From Pseudalkalibacillus sp051842935 (GTDB lineage Bacteria > Bacillota > Bacilli > Bacillales > Fictibacillaceae): DNA of 64,000 nucleotides. Each line of letters opens with the position of its first letter. Within the stretch, counting starts at the first letter, position 1. The DNA lies in contig NZ_JBPXRR010000001.1 in assembly GCF_051842935.1 (NCBI RefSeq), forward strand, positions 1,612,001-1,676,000, written 5' to 3'. The notes below the pieces were generated by a model, which saw nothing but the letters and a program-made list of their open reading frames with translations, did no database searches and was not told the origin of the DNA. Positions 23,730 through 32,225 of this stretch are shown in pieces. Position numbers and translations under genes: made by a program.

Positions 23730-24908
23730 TTATGAGGGTAATGCCATTTTTCCCATGACGACTTGTTTAGAAGCTCCTGTTGCCGTAGGAAGGTTGTTCG
23801 TTTCGCCGTGCAGGAATTGGTTTCCTAGAATCGTGAATGCAATCGCCTCTTTCGCATCCCCATCGAACGCAATGTCATCCATCTTAGATACCTTATATGA
23901 AAGAGCATCCTTCAATCCATCCATAATCGTCTCGTTGTAGGCACCACCACCGGAAACAATCAATTGATTGATGGCATGATCCTTATGTATGAACTTGTCG
24001 AGGCTTTCTGCAATCATCTGCACGGTATAGGCAGTGATCGTCGCGATCGTATCATTCGGATTCAGATTCAACTTTTCTGCTCTAACAAGGATTTTGTCCA
24101 GACGATCTTCTGTATAAAGCTCTCTCCCTGTACTTTTCGGTGGTTGAATCGTTAAAAATCCATCCTCCTGTATTAGGGTTTCTAGCAACTCCAAATGCAC
24201 TTTACCTTGTTTCGCCATTTCGCCGTTCTTGTCATAAGATTGCTTGTTATTCGTCAATCTCCGGACAGCCCCATCAATCAAGACATTGCCCGGACCGACG
24301 TCAAAAGCACTGAACGCTCTGTTCCGGTTGGATAGTGCAGGGACAACCGTCAAGTTGCTGATTCCACCAATATTTAGTAACACTCGAGTCTCGGTCTCAT
24401 GCGAGAAGAGCAGTGCGTCTACGAAAGGAACAAGCGGAGCACCCTGCCCATCATACGCCATGTCGCTCGGTCTGAAATCTCCAACGGTTAAAATACCTGT
24501 CTTTGCTGCGATGTTAGCAAGTTCCCCGATCTGTAACGTAGATCGTTCCTCAGGCCAATGATAAATCGTCTGACCGTGAGAACTGATGAATTGGATGTCT
24601 CCAGGTTGATAACCAGCCTTCTGGATGACGTTTAAAGCCGCTTCACCAAATCGTTCACCAAGCACGACATTCATCCGGCAGATTTTTTCAACCGTTGAAG
24701 AAGATGGACTGCAGAGCTCGATCAACTGTTCACGATCTTCACTCGAATAAGGCGTCGTATCGAATTCAATCAACTTCACTTCAGTGTTTTCTCCTGCCCC
24801 GCTGATTTCAACTAAAGCGGCATCAATTCCATCCAGCGACGTCCCGGACATCAAACCGACAGCCAATTTCCTCTCACTTTTCAAAATAGAAGTCAGTTTC
24901 TGAAGCAT
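23730..24908 (-). CDS. anmK: Anhydro-N-acetylmuramic acid kinase
   Basis: A 392-residue kinase of the AnmK family. Recognisable motifs are LAVGLMSGTSLDGID near the N-terminus (phosphate binding), FISSHGQTIYHWP, NIGGISNLTV, FDVGPGNVLID and the C-terminal IVSGGGAYNETIM. AnmK opens the 1,6-anhydro ring of anhydroMurNAc and phosphorylates it to MurNAc-6-phosphate, the substrate of MurQ from the same operon. ATG 24908 follows AGGAGGGATGGA; a longer in-frame extension overlaps murR and is rejected. Presence of AnmK implies that lytic transglycosylase products reach the cytosol. Confidence 0.93.
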   Translation of the reverse strand: MLQKLTSILKSERKLAVGLMSGTSLDGIDAALVEISGAGENTEVKLIEFDTTPYSSEDREQLIELCSPSSSTVEKICRMNVVLGERFGEAALNVIQKAGYQPGDIQFISSHGQTIYHWPEERSTLQIGELANIAAKTGILTVGDFRPSDMAYDGQGAPLVPFVDALLFSHETETRVLLNIGGISNLTVVPALSNRNRAFSAFDVGPGNVLIDGAVRRLTNNKQSYDKNGEMAKQGKVHLELLETLIQEDGFLTIQPPKSTGRELYTEDRLDKILVRAEKLNLNPNDTIATITAYTVQMIAESLDKFIHKDHAINQLIVSGGGAYNETIMDGLKDALSYKVSKMDDIAFDGDAKEAIAFTILGNQFLHGETNNLPTATGASKQVVMGKMALPS

Positions 24909-24918
24909 TCCATCCCTC

Positions 24919-25785
24919 CTACTTCCGACGTTTCTGTTGGATATATTCAATGGCACTTCGGCTCTCATCCAGGTACTGAATGGATGCATCGTATTGACTG
25001 GAAGCAACACACATGAACAGAATGTCCAACACGTGTAGCTGAGCGAGGCGTGAAGAGGTCGCGCCACTTCGGAATGTCGCTTCTTTCGATGCGGAAGTGA
25101 ACAATTTGATATCCGCCTGATCAGCAACCTTCGATGAACCGTATTTCGTCAGACTGATCGTGGTTGCTCCCTTTTGGTTCGCCAATTCAAGGATATGGGC
25201 AACCTCCGCCGTTTCACCGGAAAACGATATGCCGACCACCACATCTTCAGGCTGCACATTACCTACGAGCATCGCCACCATATGAAGATCGGAGAATGCG
25301 TTGGCGTTCTTGTTGATTCGTAAAAATTTCTGCTGAGCGTCTTGTGCAATGATTGCCGAAGCGCCGACGCCGAAGAAATGGATGTTTTTCGCATCTTTCA
25401 ACGCTTCGACTGACTTTGAAAGCTCACTAAGGTGCAGCATTTCCGCGGTCTCTTTCAGAGATTGGATGCTGTTGTTCGTCATTTTTTCCAACACTGAGTC
25501 GTAAGCTTCATTCGGTTGAATGTCCCGATAGCCTTCTTGAACGTCTTTCTGCAGATCCCCGACGACTTTCAGCTTCAGTTCTTGGAAGCCTTTCAGTCCT
25601 AAGGACTTGCATAGCCTGATAACGGCTGCACTACTTGTTTCACTATGCTTCGCAAGCTCACTCGTTGTGCAAGAAACGGCTGCTTTCGGGTTCGTTAGAA
25701 TATAGCTTGCAATCTTTTTCTCTGATGGGGGTAACTTGTCACGCATTTCTTTCAACATCACAAGTCCACCGGTCGTATTCGTCAT
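24919..25785 (-). CDS. murR: MurR-type regulator (RpiR family)
   Basis: A 288-residue transcription regulator with an N-terminal RpiR helix-turn-helix (residues 1-77; TSELAKHSETSSAAVIRLCK) and a C-terminal SIS sugar-phosphate domain (about 125-250; FFGVGASAIIAQDAQQKFLR, ISFSGETAEVAHILE). In E. coli and Bacillus the MurR of this family is encoded with murQ and responds to MurNAc-6-phosphate, so here it probably controls the nine-gene operon autogenously. ATG 25785 follows AGGTGA. Whether it represses or activates is not shown. Confidence 0.88.
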   Translation of the reverse strand: MTNTTGGLVMLKEMRDKLPPSEKKIASYILTNPKAAVSCTTSELAKHSETSSAAVIRLCKSLGLKGFQELKLKVVGDLQKDVQEGYRDIQPNEAYDSVLEKMTNNSIQSLKETAEMLHLSELSKSVEALKDAKNIHFFGVGASAIIAQDAQQKFLRINKNANAFSDLHMVAMLVGNVQPEDVVVGISFSGETAEVAHILELANQKGATTISLTKYGSSKVADQADIKLFTSASKEATFRSGATSSRLAQLHVLDILFMCVASSQYDASIQYLDESRSAIEYIQQKRRK

Positions 25786-25812
25786 CTGTATTCACCTGCT
25801 TCTCTCTTTGCA

Positions 25813-27396
25813 TCAATTCTTATTCTGAATGGTGACGGGTAACTTCCCTTTAACGTCTTCTAATCCGAATAAAGCACGGACGGCAATACGCAATGCAGGG
25901 GTCGTGAATTCATAAGTGGCTACTGACACATCGACTTCCGGAAACAATCCGAGGTCATATGGGCTTCTCATCGCAAAATGGATGATCGGCTTGTTCATCT
26001 TCAACATATCCTGCATCAACCTTTGTTGACCTTCCGATCGCGTAGCTGACAATGTCCCTACAATAATCACATCAGCACCACTCGCCAAAACGTTCATAAA
26101 ATCAATCTCGCTTTGTTCTGGCTGTGGTGAAACAGAAGCCACCTTTGCTCCCAGGTTCAATTCTTTCACCAATTCTCCGAGCGCATTTTGTGAAAACCGT
26201 TCATCCTCAACTTGGGTCAAGTAACTGTTTTCCGGATAAATGACAAGGATTCGTTCATGATGATCCCGTTTTAGCGGGAGCAATCCTTTTCTATGCTCAA
26301 GGAGTGTAACACCGCTGCGCATCACGTCCTCAGCTAGTTTCTGATGAGCTTCTGGCTTCAAGAATCCTTTCAGGTCATCGTGCCAATCCAACGTGCTTTC
26401 TTTCAGCTTCATCACACGATCGACCGCTTCATCAATCAGCTTCTCGTCGATCTCTCCGCTCTGAACGGCTTGATAGATCGCTTCAATCGCTTCATGCTGC
26501 AATTGAGGTAAGTGGGAAATCATGATCAGATCGACGCCCGCCTTGATCGCCTCGACCGCCCCTCTTGCCGTACCGATTCCGTCTGCGATGGCTTTCATCT
26601 CCATACAGTCGGTCGTAATGACACCTTCAAACCCGAGCTCTTCACGCAATAGACCAGTCATGACAGCTCTGGACATTGTCGCCGGTCGGTTTTCTTCCGG
26701 CTCGATGGATGGAAAATAGACATGCGAAGACATGACCGTTTCCGCTCCGTTTTCAATCGCTTCTTTAAAAGGGACCAATTCTACCTCATGCAATCTCTGA
26801 AGCTCGTGCGGGATCACTGGCAATGCCAGATGCGAATCGACAGTCGTATCACCGTGCCCCGGGAAATGCTTCAGTGTCGTAATCACTCCGGAAGCTTGCA
26901 TTCCCTTCATCAACTGCTTTCCGAATTGGGCAACGACCTCCGCCTTCTCCCCAAAAGAACGTACATCTATGACAGGATTGTTCGGGTTGTTGTTCACATC
27001 CACAACAGGCGAAAGGTTCCAGTTGATGCCCAAATCCATCAGCTCTCGACCGGAAGCTTTTCCAATCTCAAATGCGCGTTCTGGATTACCCGTTGCTCCT
27101 AGCAACATGGCTCCAGGAAACACGGTCGTTCCTTCTCCTAACCTACGAACGACACCATTTTCCTGATCGATGCAAATGAACAGAGGATGCGTATGACCTG
27201 CATTTTTCGCAGTGGATTGAAGCGTTGTTGTCAGTTGTTGAATCTCTTCAGGAGTACCAATATTCCTACCGAATAAAATGATGCCGCCTACATGATGATT
27301 CTCGATCAGATCTTTGATCTCGTCAGACAGCTCCGAAGGATGATCGGCTTTAAATCCGAACACCATCAATTGGCCAATCTTTTTCCGTAGATCCAT
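25813..27396 (-). CDS. nagZ: Cytosolic beta-N-acetylglucosaminidase, GH3 NagZ type
   Basis: A 527-residue GH3 enzyme without signal peptide or anchor (starts MDLRKKIGQLMVFGFK). Catalytic features match the exported copy: KHFPGHG (176-182), DSH (187-189) and nucleophile D263 in TTDCMEMKA. It overlaps the upstream permease gene by one base (TAATG), indicating tight translational coupling to the transporter. It should remove GlcNAc from imported GlcNAc-(anhydro)MurNAc disaccharides or muropeptides inside the cell. It has the C-terminal extra domain seen in Firmicute NagZ (about 370-527), lacking in the short Gram-negative enzyme. Confidence 0.88.
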   Translation of the reverse strand: MDLRKKIGQLMVFGFKADHPSELSDEIKDLIENHHVGGIILFGRNIGTPEEIQQLTTTLQSTAKNAGHTHPLFICIDQENGVVRRLGEGTTVFPGAMLLGATGNPERAFEIGKASGRELMDLGINWNLSPVVDVNNNPNNPVIDVRSFGEKAEVVAQFGKQLMKGMQASGVITTLKHFPGHGDTTVDSHLALPVIPHELQRLHEVELVPFKEAIENGAETVMSSHVYFPSIEPEENRPATMSRAVMTGLLREELGFEGVITTDCMEMKAIADGIGTARGAVEAIKAGVDLIMISHLPQLQHEAIEAIYQAVQSGEIDEKLIDEAVDRVMKLKESTLDWHDDLKGFLKPEAHQKLAEDVMRSGVTLLEHRKGLLPLKRDHHERILVIYPENSYLTQVEDERFSQNALGELVKELNLGAKVASVSPQPEQSEIDFMNVLASGADVIIVGTLSATRSEGQQRLMQDMLKMNKPIIHFAMRSPYDLGLFPEVDVSVATYEFTTPALRIAVRALFGLEDVKGKLPVTIQNKN

Positions 27397-28370
27397 TATT
27401 GTTTCACACCACCCATTGAGAGTCCTTTGACAAAGTAACGCTGGAACAACAAGAAGAATACGATCATTGGGATCGCTGCGACCGTAGCACCTGTCATAAG
27501 CAGCTTGAAGCTTGCAAGGTTCGCGTCCTGTAACGTTTTCAGTCCTGCCGGAAGCGTTAACAGGTTCTCATCGTTCAATACGATGATAGGCCACAAGAAG
27601 GAGTTCCACATCAACACGAACGTAAAGATGCTCAACACTGCCATTGCAGGTTTTGCGAGCGGTACGATCACCGTCCAGAAGATTTTCCATTCCGACGCAC
27701 CGTCAATTTTCGCCGCTTCAATTAACTCATCCGGTATTGCCAGTAAGAATTGACGCATCAAAAAGACACCGAAAGCTAATGCGAGACTCGGGAAAATCAA
27801 TGCCCAGTGCGTGTCAAAAAGCTGCAATTTCTGAACCATCATGAACGTCGGCACAAGCGTGACCTGCTCTGGAATCATCATTGTAGAGATGATTGCCCAG
27901 AAGATAATCATCTTCCCTGGGAATTTCTTCTTTGCGAGCACATATCCGGACATCGTATCGATCAAGACAATGGCGACCGTCGTGACAATGGATATGTATA
28001 AACTGTTGAGCAGCCATTTCATGATTTTCGTCCGCTCAAAGAGTATGACGAATCCTTCAAACGTTTTCGTAACTACTTCATCCATCTTCTCGTCGTGATA
28101 AGCAGCTTGCGCATCATTGCCTGCATCCTCTGCCGCTTCACGCTTTTGCCACTGATGGAAGTACTCTTTCACCCCGACCGGATACAACTTCGGTGGAGTC
28201 GATTCCACGTAATTGACTGGTTCCTCCATCGTTTCATTTTGATAACTCGGTAATTGTAATGAGGTCGCGAACACCCAGTACAGCGGGAGTAGGGAAACGA
28301 TTGCCATGAATATAAGCGTGACATAGATGAGCATTTTTCCGACTTTTTGGTTCACTTGTTTTGGATTCAT
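27396..28370 (-). CDS. Carbohydrate ABC transporter permease, MalG type, with periplasmic-side insertion
   Basis: A 324-residue permease of the CUT1 sugar family. The coupling motif EAAKIDGASEWKIFWTVIVP is near residue 220, and the C-terminus ends in FVKGLSMGGVKQ, typical of MalG-like subunits. It is about 45 residues longer than usual owing to a charged segment between helices 1 and 2 (about 38-110; EYFHQWQKREAAEDAGNDAQ), predicted outside. ATG 28370 follows AAGGAGGTGG. With the upstream permease and lipoprotein it forms the importer of the murein-salvage operon. No ATPase gene is present, so a shared MsmX-type ATPase is needed. Confidence 0.88.
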   Translation of the reverse strand: MNPKQVNQKVGKMLIYVTLIFMAIVSLLPLYWVFATSLQLPSYQNETMEEPVNYVESTPPKLYPVGVKEYFHQWQKREAAEDAGNDAQAAYHDEKMDEVVTKTFEGFVILFERTKIMKWLLNSLYISIVTTVAIVLIDTMSGYVLAKKKFPGKMIIFWAIISTMMIPEQVTLVPTFMMVQKLQLFDTHWALIFPSLALAFGVFLMRQFLLAIPDELIEAAKIDGASEWKIFWTVIVPLAKPAMAVLSIFTFVLMWNSFLWPIIVLNDENLLTLPAGLKTLQDANLASFKLLMTGATVAAIPMIVFFLLFQRYFVKGLSMGGVKQ

Positions 28371-28382
28371 CTTCCCACCTCC

Positions 28383-29318
28383 TTAATGATGATCCCGTAG
28401 TGTTCGATATTGGAAAATAGCAAATATCATAATGATGAAGAACAGGATAACGGACTGTGCCGAGGCTAATCCGAATTTGAAATCGCGGAATGCGGTCTTA
28501 TAAATGACATGGACGATCGTTTCTGTAGCATTCCCTGGTCCGCCGCCCGTCATCATGATGATTTGGGTAAACACCTGGAACGAGCCGATCGTACTTAAAA
28601 TGACCAGATACAAGGTCGTTGGCTTCAGCATCGGTATTGTGATGCGCAACCACCGTTGGAACGCATTCGCCCCGTCAATCCTTGCCGCTTCGTATAACGA
28701 TTGGTCGATGTCATTCATCGCTGCAAGGTAGATGATGATCCCGGCACCTGGAGGAATCAAAATCGACATGATCATGAGTGCAGGTAACGCAGAATCACTC
28801 TTACCGAGCCAGTTGACAGGTTCAAATCCGAACCATCCGATGATGTAGTTGAAGATTCCGAACCGATAGTTGTACATCCAGCGCCACACCATTGCGATGA
28901 TGACCATAGACGTTACCGTCGGTAGGTAGAACGCAGCTCTGAAGAAAGATTGCGAGAGCTTACCGAGCGGCTGCACGAGTGATGCAATAATGAGTGCGGT
29001 GATGACAAATGCCGGTACGGTCACAATCGTATAGAGGAATGTGTTCCATAGCGACACTTTGAAGACCTTACTTTGGAAAGCTGTTATATAGTTGTCGAAC
29101 CCGATCCATGTCGAGCCCATGATATTGAATTCCTGAAACGATAATATGAATGCCCAAACAATCGGAACGAGCATGAACAAGAAAAAGAACAAAAGCTTCG
29201 GCATGAGAAAAAGGTAAGCCACTTTGTTCTTGTACATCTCTTTCAGGACCTTTTTGGTCTTCGATTTCGTTGTCGTCCGTTGTTGGACTTTACGTTCGGT
29301 TACCGTATTCGTTTCCAA
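28383..29318 (-). CDS. Carbohydrate ABC transporter permease, MalF/UgpA type
   Basis: A 311-residue CUT1-family permease with six helices and a basic N-terminal tail (KVQQRTTTKSKTKKVLKEM). The coupling motif is EAARIDGANAFQRWLRITIP (about 216-235). A typical GGGPGNATETIVHVIYKTAF segment follows. The start is TTG after GGGAAGTGG. It is separated from the lipoprotein gene by a stable hairpin (29362-29394) that may lower its level relative to the binding protein. Ends 12 bp before the partner permease. Confidence 0.88.
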   Translation of the reverse strand: METNTVTERKVQQRTTTKSKTKKVLKEMYKNKVAYLFLMPKLLFFFLFMLVPIVWAFILSFQEFNIMGSTWIGFDNYITAFQSKVFKVSLWNTFLYTIVTVPAFVITALIIASLVQPLGKLSQSFFRAAFYLPTVTSMVIIAMVWRWMYNYRFGIFNYIIGWFGFEPVNWLGKSDSALPALMIMSILIPPGAGIIIYLAAMNDIDQSLYEAARIDGANAFQRWLRITIPMLKPTTLYLVILSTIGSFQVFTQIIMMTGGGPGNATETIVHVIYKTAFRDFKFGLASAQSVILFFIIMIFAIFQYRTLRDHH

Positions 29319-29361
29319 GGTTGTCCACTTCCCTTCTGAACCGACAATGACTAAAATTGTA

Positions 29362-29394
29362 GGGATTGACTCGATCGTTCATCGAGCCAACCCC
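29362..29394 (-). other. Stable intercistronic hairpin between binding protein and permease genes
   Basis: GGGATTGACTCGAT (29362-29375) pairs with ATCGAGCCAACCCC (29381-29394), with few mismatches and a 5-nt loop. No T-run follows, so it is more likely an mRNA-stabilising or processing element that favours the binding-protein mRNA than a full terminator. Confidence 0.65.
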
Positions 29395-29405
29395 ATGGGT
29401 TTAAA

Positions 29406-30728
29406 CTATTCGCTTAGAATGGCGTTTACAGCTTCTCCAGCGTCTTTCAATGCGTCTGCCGGTTCTTTCTCACCGTTCAGAGCAAGCTGAAGTTCCTTCT
29501 GGATCGCTTCATCAATTCGTGCCCAGTTTTCGTGACGAGGAACAGGTACTGCATGCTTTGCAAGTTCTTGCGCTCTCGCCATTTGAGGGTTATCCGCAAA
29601 CGGTTCTTGGTCCGCAGCAGATTTTCTTGCTGGGAACGTTCCGTAGTTCTTTGCGGTTACCACTTGCTCATCCGTGCTCGTGATGTACTTCATGAACTCA
29701 GCTGTCATGCGCTTTTTCGCTTCGTCTTTCGCGTTGAACATCACGTAACCACCGACACCGCCAATTGTAACGGGTTCGCCAGTTTCACCGATCGGATACT
29801 CTGCAACCATGAAGTTCGTCTTGAACTTATCTCCTTGTGCAGCAGCAATTGCCCATGTCGCCCAAGGTTGAACCGCTACTGTTCGTTGATCGGCTGCAGC
29901 CCAAGCCTTCCAAGTACCACCGACATCTTGACCACCCATGCTTTCAGGTGCAACTTCGTGTTTGTATTTAAGATCGACAAGCTTTTGTAAGCCGCTGATC
30001 GCTTCTTCGGAGTCAAACGTATACTCCGTCATGTCCTCATTCAATGGATACCCGCCATCCATCAATAGGAACGGCCAAGCTTCATAGTATCCTGGAAGGA
30101 TGTACGTTGAGAATCCATCCACTTTATCACCAGTGAGTGCTTTCATCTTTTCGACGAATTCATCATATGTCCATTTTCCATTTTCAGGAGGTTCTACGCC
30201 TTTTTCTTCAAAGATATCAAGGTTCAGAAGCATCGCATGAACACTGATCGACGTCGGAATACCATACAATTTGCCGTCAGTCGTGTACGCTTCTAGTGCA
30301 TTGTCATAGAAATCACTTTTGTCTTCATCTGAAAAATAAGGATCCAATTCAGCGATGACACCTTGTTTGATGTGGTTTTGGTTGACTGATCCACCACTGA
30401 TGTCCACTGGTGCGATATCCGGCCATGCACGTCCAGCAATCGCTACACTGAGCTTGTCATTCATTTCAGCCCAAGGTGTTTTGACGAGTTTGATTTTTAC
30501 ATTCGGATACTCTTTTTGGAACTCAGAAATCTTCGCTTCAATCCAGTGGTACTTGTTTTCATCCTTATCAGCCCAACGTGGACCATCCCACATCGTGATG
30601 GTGCCTTCCCAATCCTTCCACTCATCCGAACTCATGTCCTTTGATGCATCATCATTCGAACATCCAGCAAAAATACCAACAACGAGCATCATTGAAACGA
30701 ATCCCATTAACCATTTCTTCATTTTCAA
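29406..30728 (-). CDS. Sugar ABC transporter solute-binding lipoprotein
   Basis: A 440-residue extracellular binding protein of the CUT1 family. A lipoprotein signal ends at the lipobox FAGC (C23 in the TTG-started form). The SBP fold shows IKLVKTPWAEMNDKLSVAIA, GRAWPDIAPVD and YGIPTSISVHAMLLN. The start is TTG 30728 after GAGGGGG; ATG 30722 is possible. Its position between murQ and the permease genes implies murein sugars as ligand (MurNAc, anhydroMurNAc, GlcNAc-MurNAc or short muropeptides), by context only. Confidence 0.88.
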   Translation of the reverse strand: MKMKKWLMGFVSMMLVVGIFAGCSNDDASKDMSSDEWKDWEGTITMWDGPRWADKDENKYHWIEAKISEFQKEYPNVKIKLVKTPWAEMNDKLSVAIAGRAWPDIAPVDISGGSVNQNHIKQGVIAELDPYFSDEDKSDFYDNALEAYTTDGKLYGIPTSISVHAMLLNLDIFEEKGVEPPENGKWTYDEFVEKMKALTGDKVDGFSTYILPGYYEAWPFLLMDGGYPLNEDMTEYTFDSEEAISGLQKLVDLKYKHEVAPESMGGQDVGGTWKAWAAADQRTVAVQPWATWAIAAAQGDKFKTNFMVAEYPIGETGEPVTIGGVGGYVMFNAKDEAKKRMTAEFMKYITSTDEQVVTAKNYGTFPARKSAADQEPFADNPQMARAQELAKHAVPVPRHENWARIDEAIQKELQLALNGEKEPADALKDAGEAVNAILSE

Positions 30729-30764
30729 TGTGAATCCCCCTCACAAATTTGTAATTCGCTAACT

Positions 30765-31679
30765 CTACTTGAAACGTTTTGCCAATTCAATCGCCTTTTT
30801 GACAAATCCATCTGCTTTCTGAATGCTTTCTTTCGCTACAACTAGTGGTACGTCCGCCTTCTGCATGACAATTGCAGTCTTCACTTCATAACCTGTCTGC
30901 TCTAACAGTTTTTCGGCTTCCTCATACGGAATTCCTGTAATCGTCATGACGATTCCTTTCGCTCTTTCCACCAATTTCTTATTGGTGGCGTTCACATCGA
31001 CCATCAAATTTTCATACACTTTACCCATTTTGATCATCGAAGCAGTCGTCAGCATGTTCAGGACCATCTTTTGTGCAGTTGCCGCTTTCATCCGGGTCGA
31101 ACCCGTCAGAATTTCAGGACCGACCACAACTTCAATCGCTTGGTCCACAAGATCCGATACAACCGAATTCGGATTACAGCTTAAACTGACCGTTTTCAGT
31201 CCCATTTCCTTTGCGGCTTCTATAGCACCAATGACATAAGGCGTTCGACCACTCGCCGTTATCCCAACGATCACATCGTTTTCAGCCAAACCCCGAGCGA
31301 GGAGATCTTTTCTTCCCTGTTGCTCATTATCTTCCGCACCTTCGATCGCCTCGAACATCGCCTCCGCTCCTCCTGCTATAATCGCTTGCACGAGCTCTGG
31401 AGGTGTGCTGAACGTCGGTGGGCATTCGGCCGCATCAATGACACCTAATCTGCCACTTGTGCCAGCACCGATGTACAATAATCTGCCGTTGTTTTTAAAA
31501 CCCTCATAAATCAAATCAACTGCAGCAGAAATGTCTGGCAAGACCTTTTTTACCGCAAGAGAAACGCTCTCATCTTCCTTGTTAATCGTTTGCAGAATCT
31601 CTTGAGTCCCGAGTGTGTCGATGCTATTCGTATGCATGTTGCGCTGTTCCGTCGTCAACGACGTCAAATCTAACTCCAT
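30765..31679 (-). CDS. murQ: N-acetylmuramic acid 6-phosphate etherase
   Basis: A 304-residue SIS-domain lyase. Family motifs are present: RLLYIGAGTSGRLGVIDAAE (about 63-82), CPPTFSTPPELVQAIIAGG, GITASGRTPYVIGAIEAA and EILTGSTRMKAATAQK. MurQ cleaves the D-lactyl ether of MurNAc-6-phosphate to GlcNAc-6-phosphate, which NagA (encoded at 60.7-61.8 kb) deacetylates. ATG 31679 follows AGAGGTG. It is first in the salvage operon, so the operon promoter and MurR operator should lie in 31680-31870. Confidence 0.95.
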   Translation of the reverse strand: MELDLTSLTTEQRNMHTNSIDTLGTQEILQTINKEDESVSLAVKKVLPDISAAVDLIYEGFKNNGRLLYIGAGTSGRLGVIDAAECPPTFSTPPELVQAIIAGGAEAMFEAIEGAEDNEQQGRKDLLARGLAENDVIVGITASGRTPYVIGAIEAAKEMGLKTVSLSCNPNSVVSDLVDQAIEVVVGPEILTGSTRMKAATAQKMVLNMLTTASMIKMGKVYENLMVDVNATNKKLVERAKGIVMTITGIPYEEAEKLLEQTGYEVKTAIVMQKADVPLVVAKESIQKADGFVKKAIELAKRFK

Positions 31680-31872
31680 AAGACACCTCTATTGTTTGAA
31701 AATTTTAAATGAAGACCCGTTCCATCCCCCTTTAAATGTTTGTTGAATGTTGATTTCACAATTACGGATACACTCTTAAAATATTATTTCGGCCTGAAAT
31801 GAAAAATCCCTTCCAAAATAAAATATTTTTTTAGTTTTTTATTTTAAATTATAAAATTTGATTTCAGATAGG
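31680..31872 (-). promoter_or_regulatory. Upstream region of the murein-salvage operon
   Basis: About 190 bp of AT-rich non-coding DNA. An inverted repeat ATTTC-GGCCT-GAAAT lies at 31786-31800, and A/T-rich runs follow at 31818-31860. These are candidate MurR or promoter elements; no clear sigma-A hexamer pair was identified, so the assignment rests on position. Confidence 0.4.
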
Positions 31873-31904
31873 CAAAAATAAAAAAGCTTGGATAACCAAG
31901 CTTA
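31873..31904 (-). terminator. Terminator of the 33.4-31.9 kb gene group
   Basis: AAGCTTGG/CCAAGCTT stem with an ATAA loop (31885-31904) followed on the minus strand by TTTTTATTTTT. Confidence 0.85.
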
Positions 31905-32213
31905 TCAACTGAAAAAGGGTGCCATGATGAACATCATTAAGGACACGAAAAGGAGCGTCTTCCTGATTGTTGGTGAAAAAGGGTGCCCCTTATAAAAGAC
32001 TGTTTTTTGAAATCTATTTTTATAAAACACTGTAATAGAAATGAGGATTGCGCACCCCACCATCCAACCACCAACAGTATGATCAAGATTAATCCCAAAC
32101 ATGTTGTATATGAGCTTACTCACACCACCTAACAAACTACCAAGAAGAATAAGTATGACTATGAATCGCAAAAACTCTAAAGAAATCCGTATACCGCTCC
32201 ATAATAATCTCAT
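31905..32213 (-). CDS. Small membrane protein, 102 residues, unknown
   Basis: Three to four hydrophobic segments (FLRFIVILILLGSLLGG; GGWMVGCAILISITVFY; KTLLFVSLMMFIMAPFF) with little else. ATG 32213 follows AAGGAG and lies 12 bp after the PPOX gene, so the two are probably co-transcribed. No family recognised. Confidence 0.65.
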   Translation of the reverse strand: MRLLWSGIRISLEFLRFIVILILLGSLLGGVSKLIYNMFGINLDHTVGGWMVGCAILISITVFYKNRFQKTVFYKGHPFSPTIRKTLLFVSLMMFIMAPFFS

Positions 32214-32225
32214 TATTCATTCTCC

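Noticed and set aside
24909..25127. N-terminal extension of AnmK by 73 residues
   Set aside because: The extension lies wholly inside murR, while the ATG at 24908 has a strong ribosome binding site and gives the normal family length.
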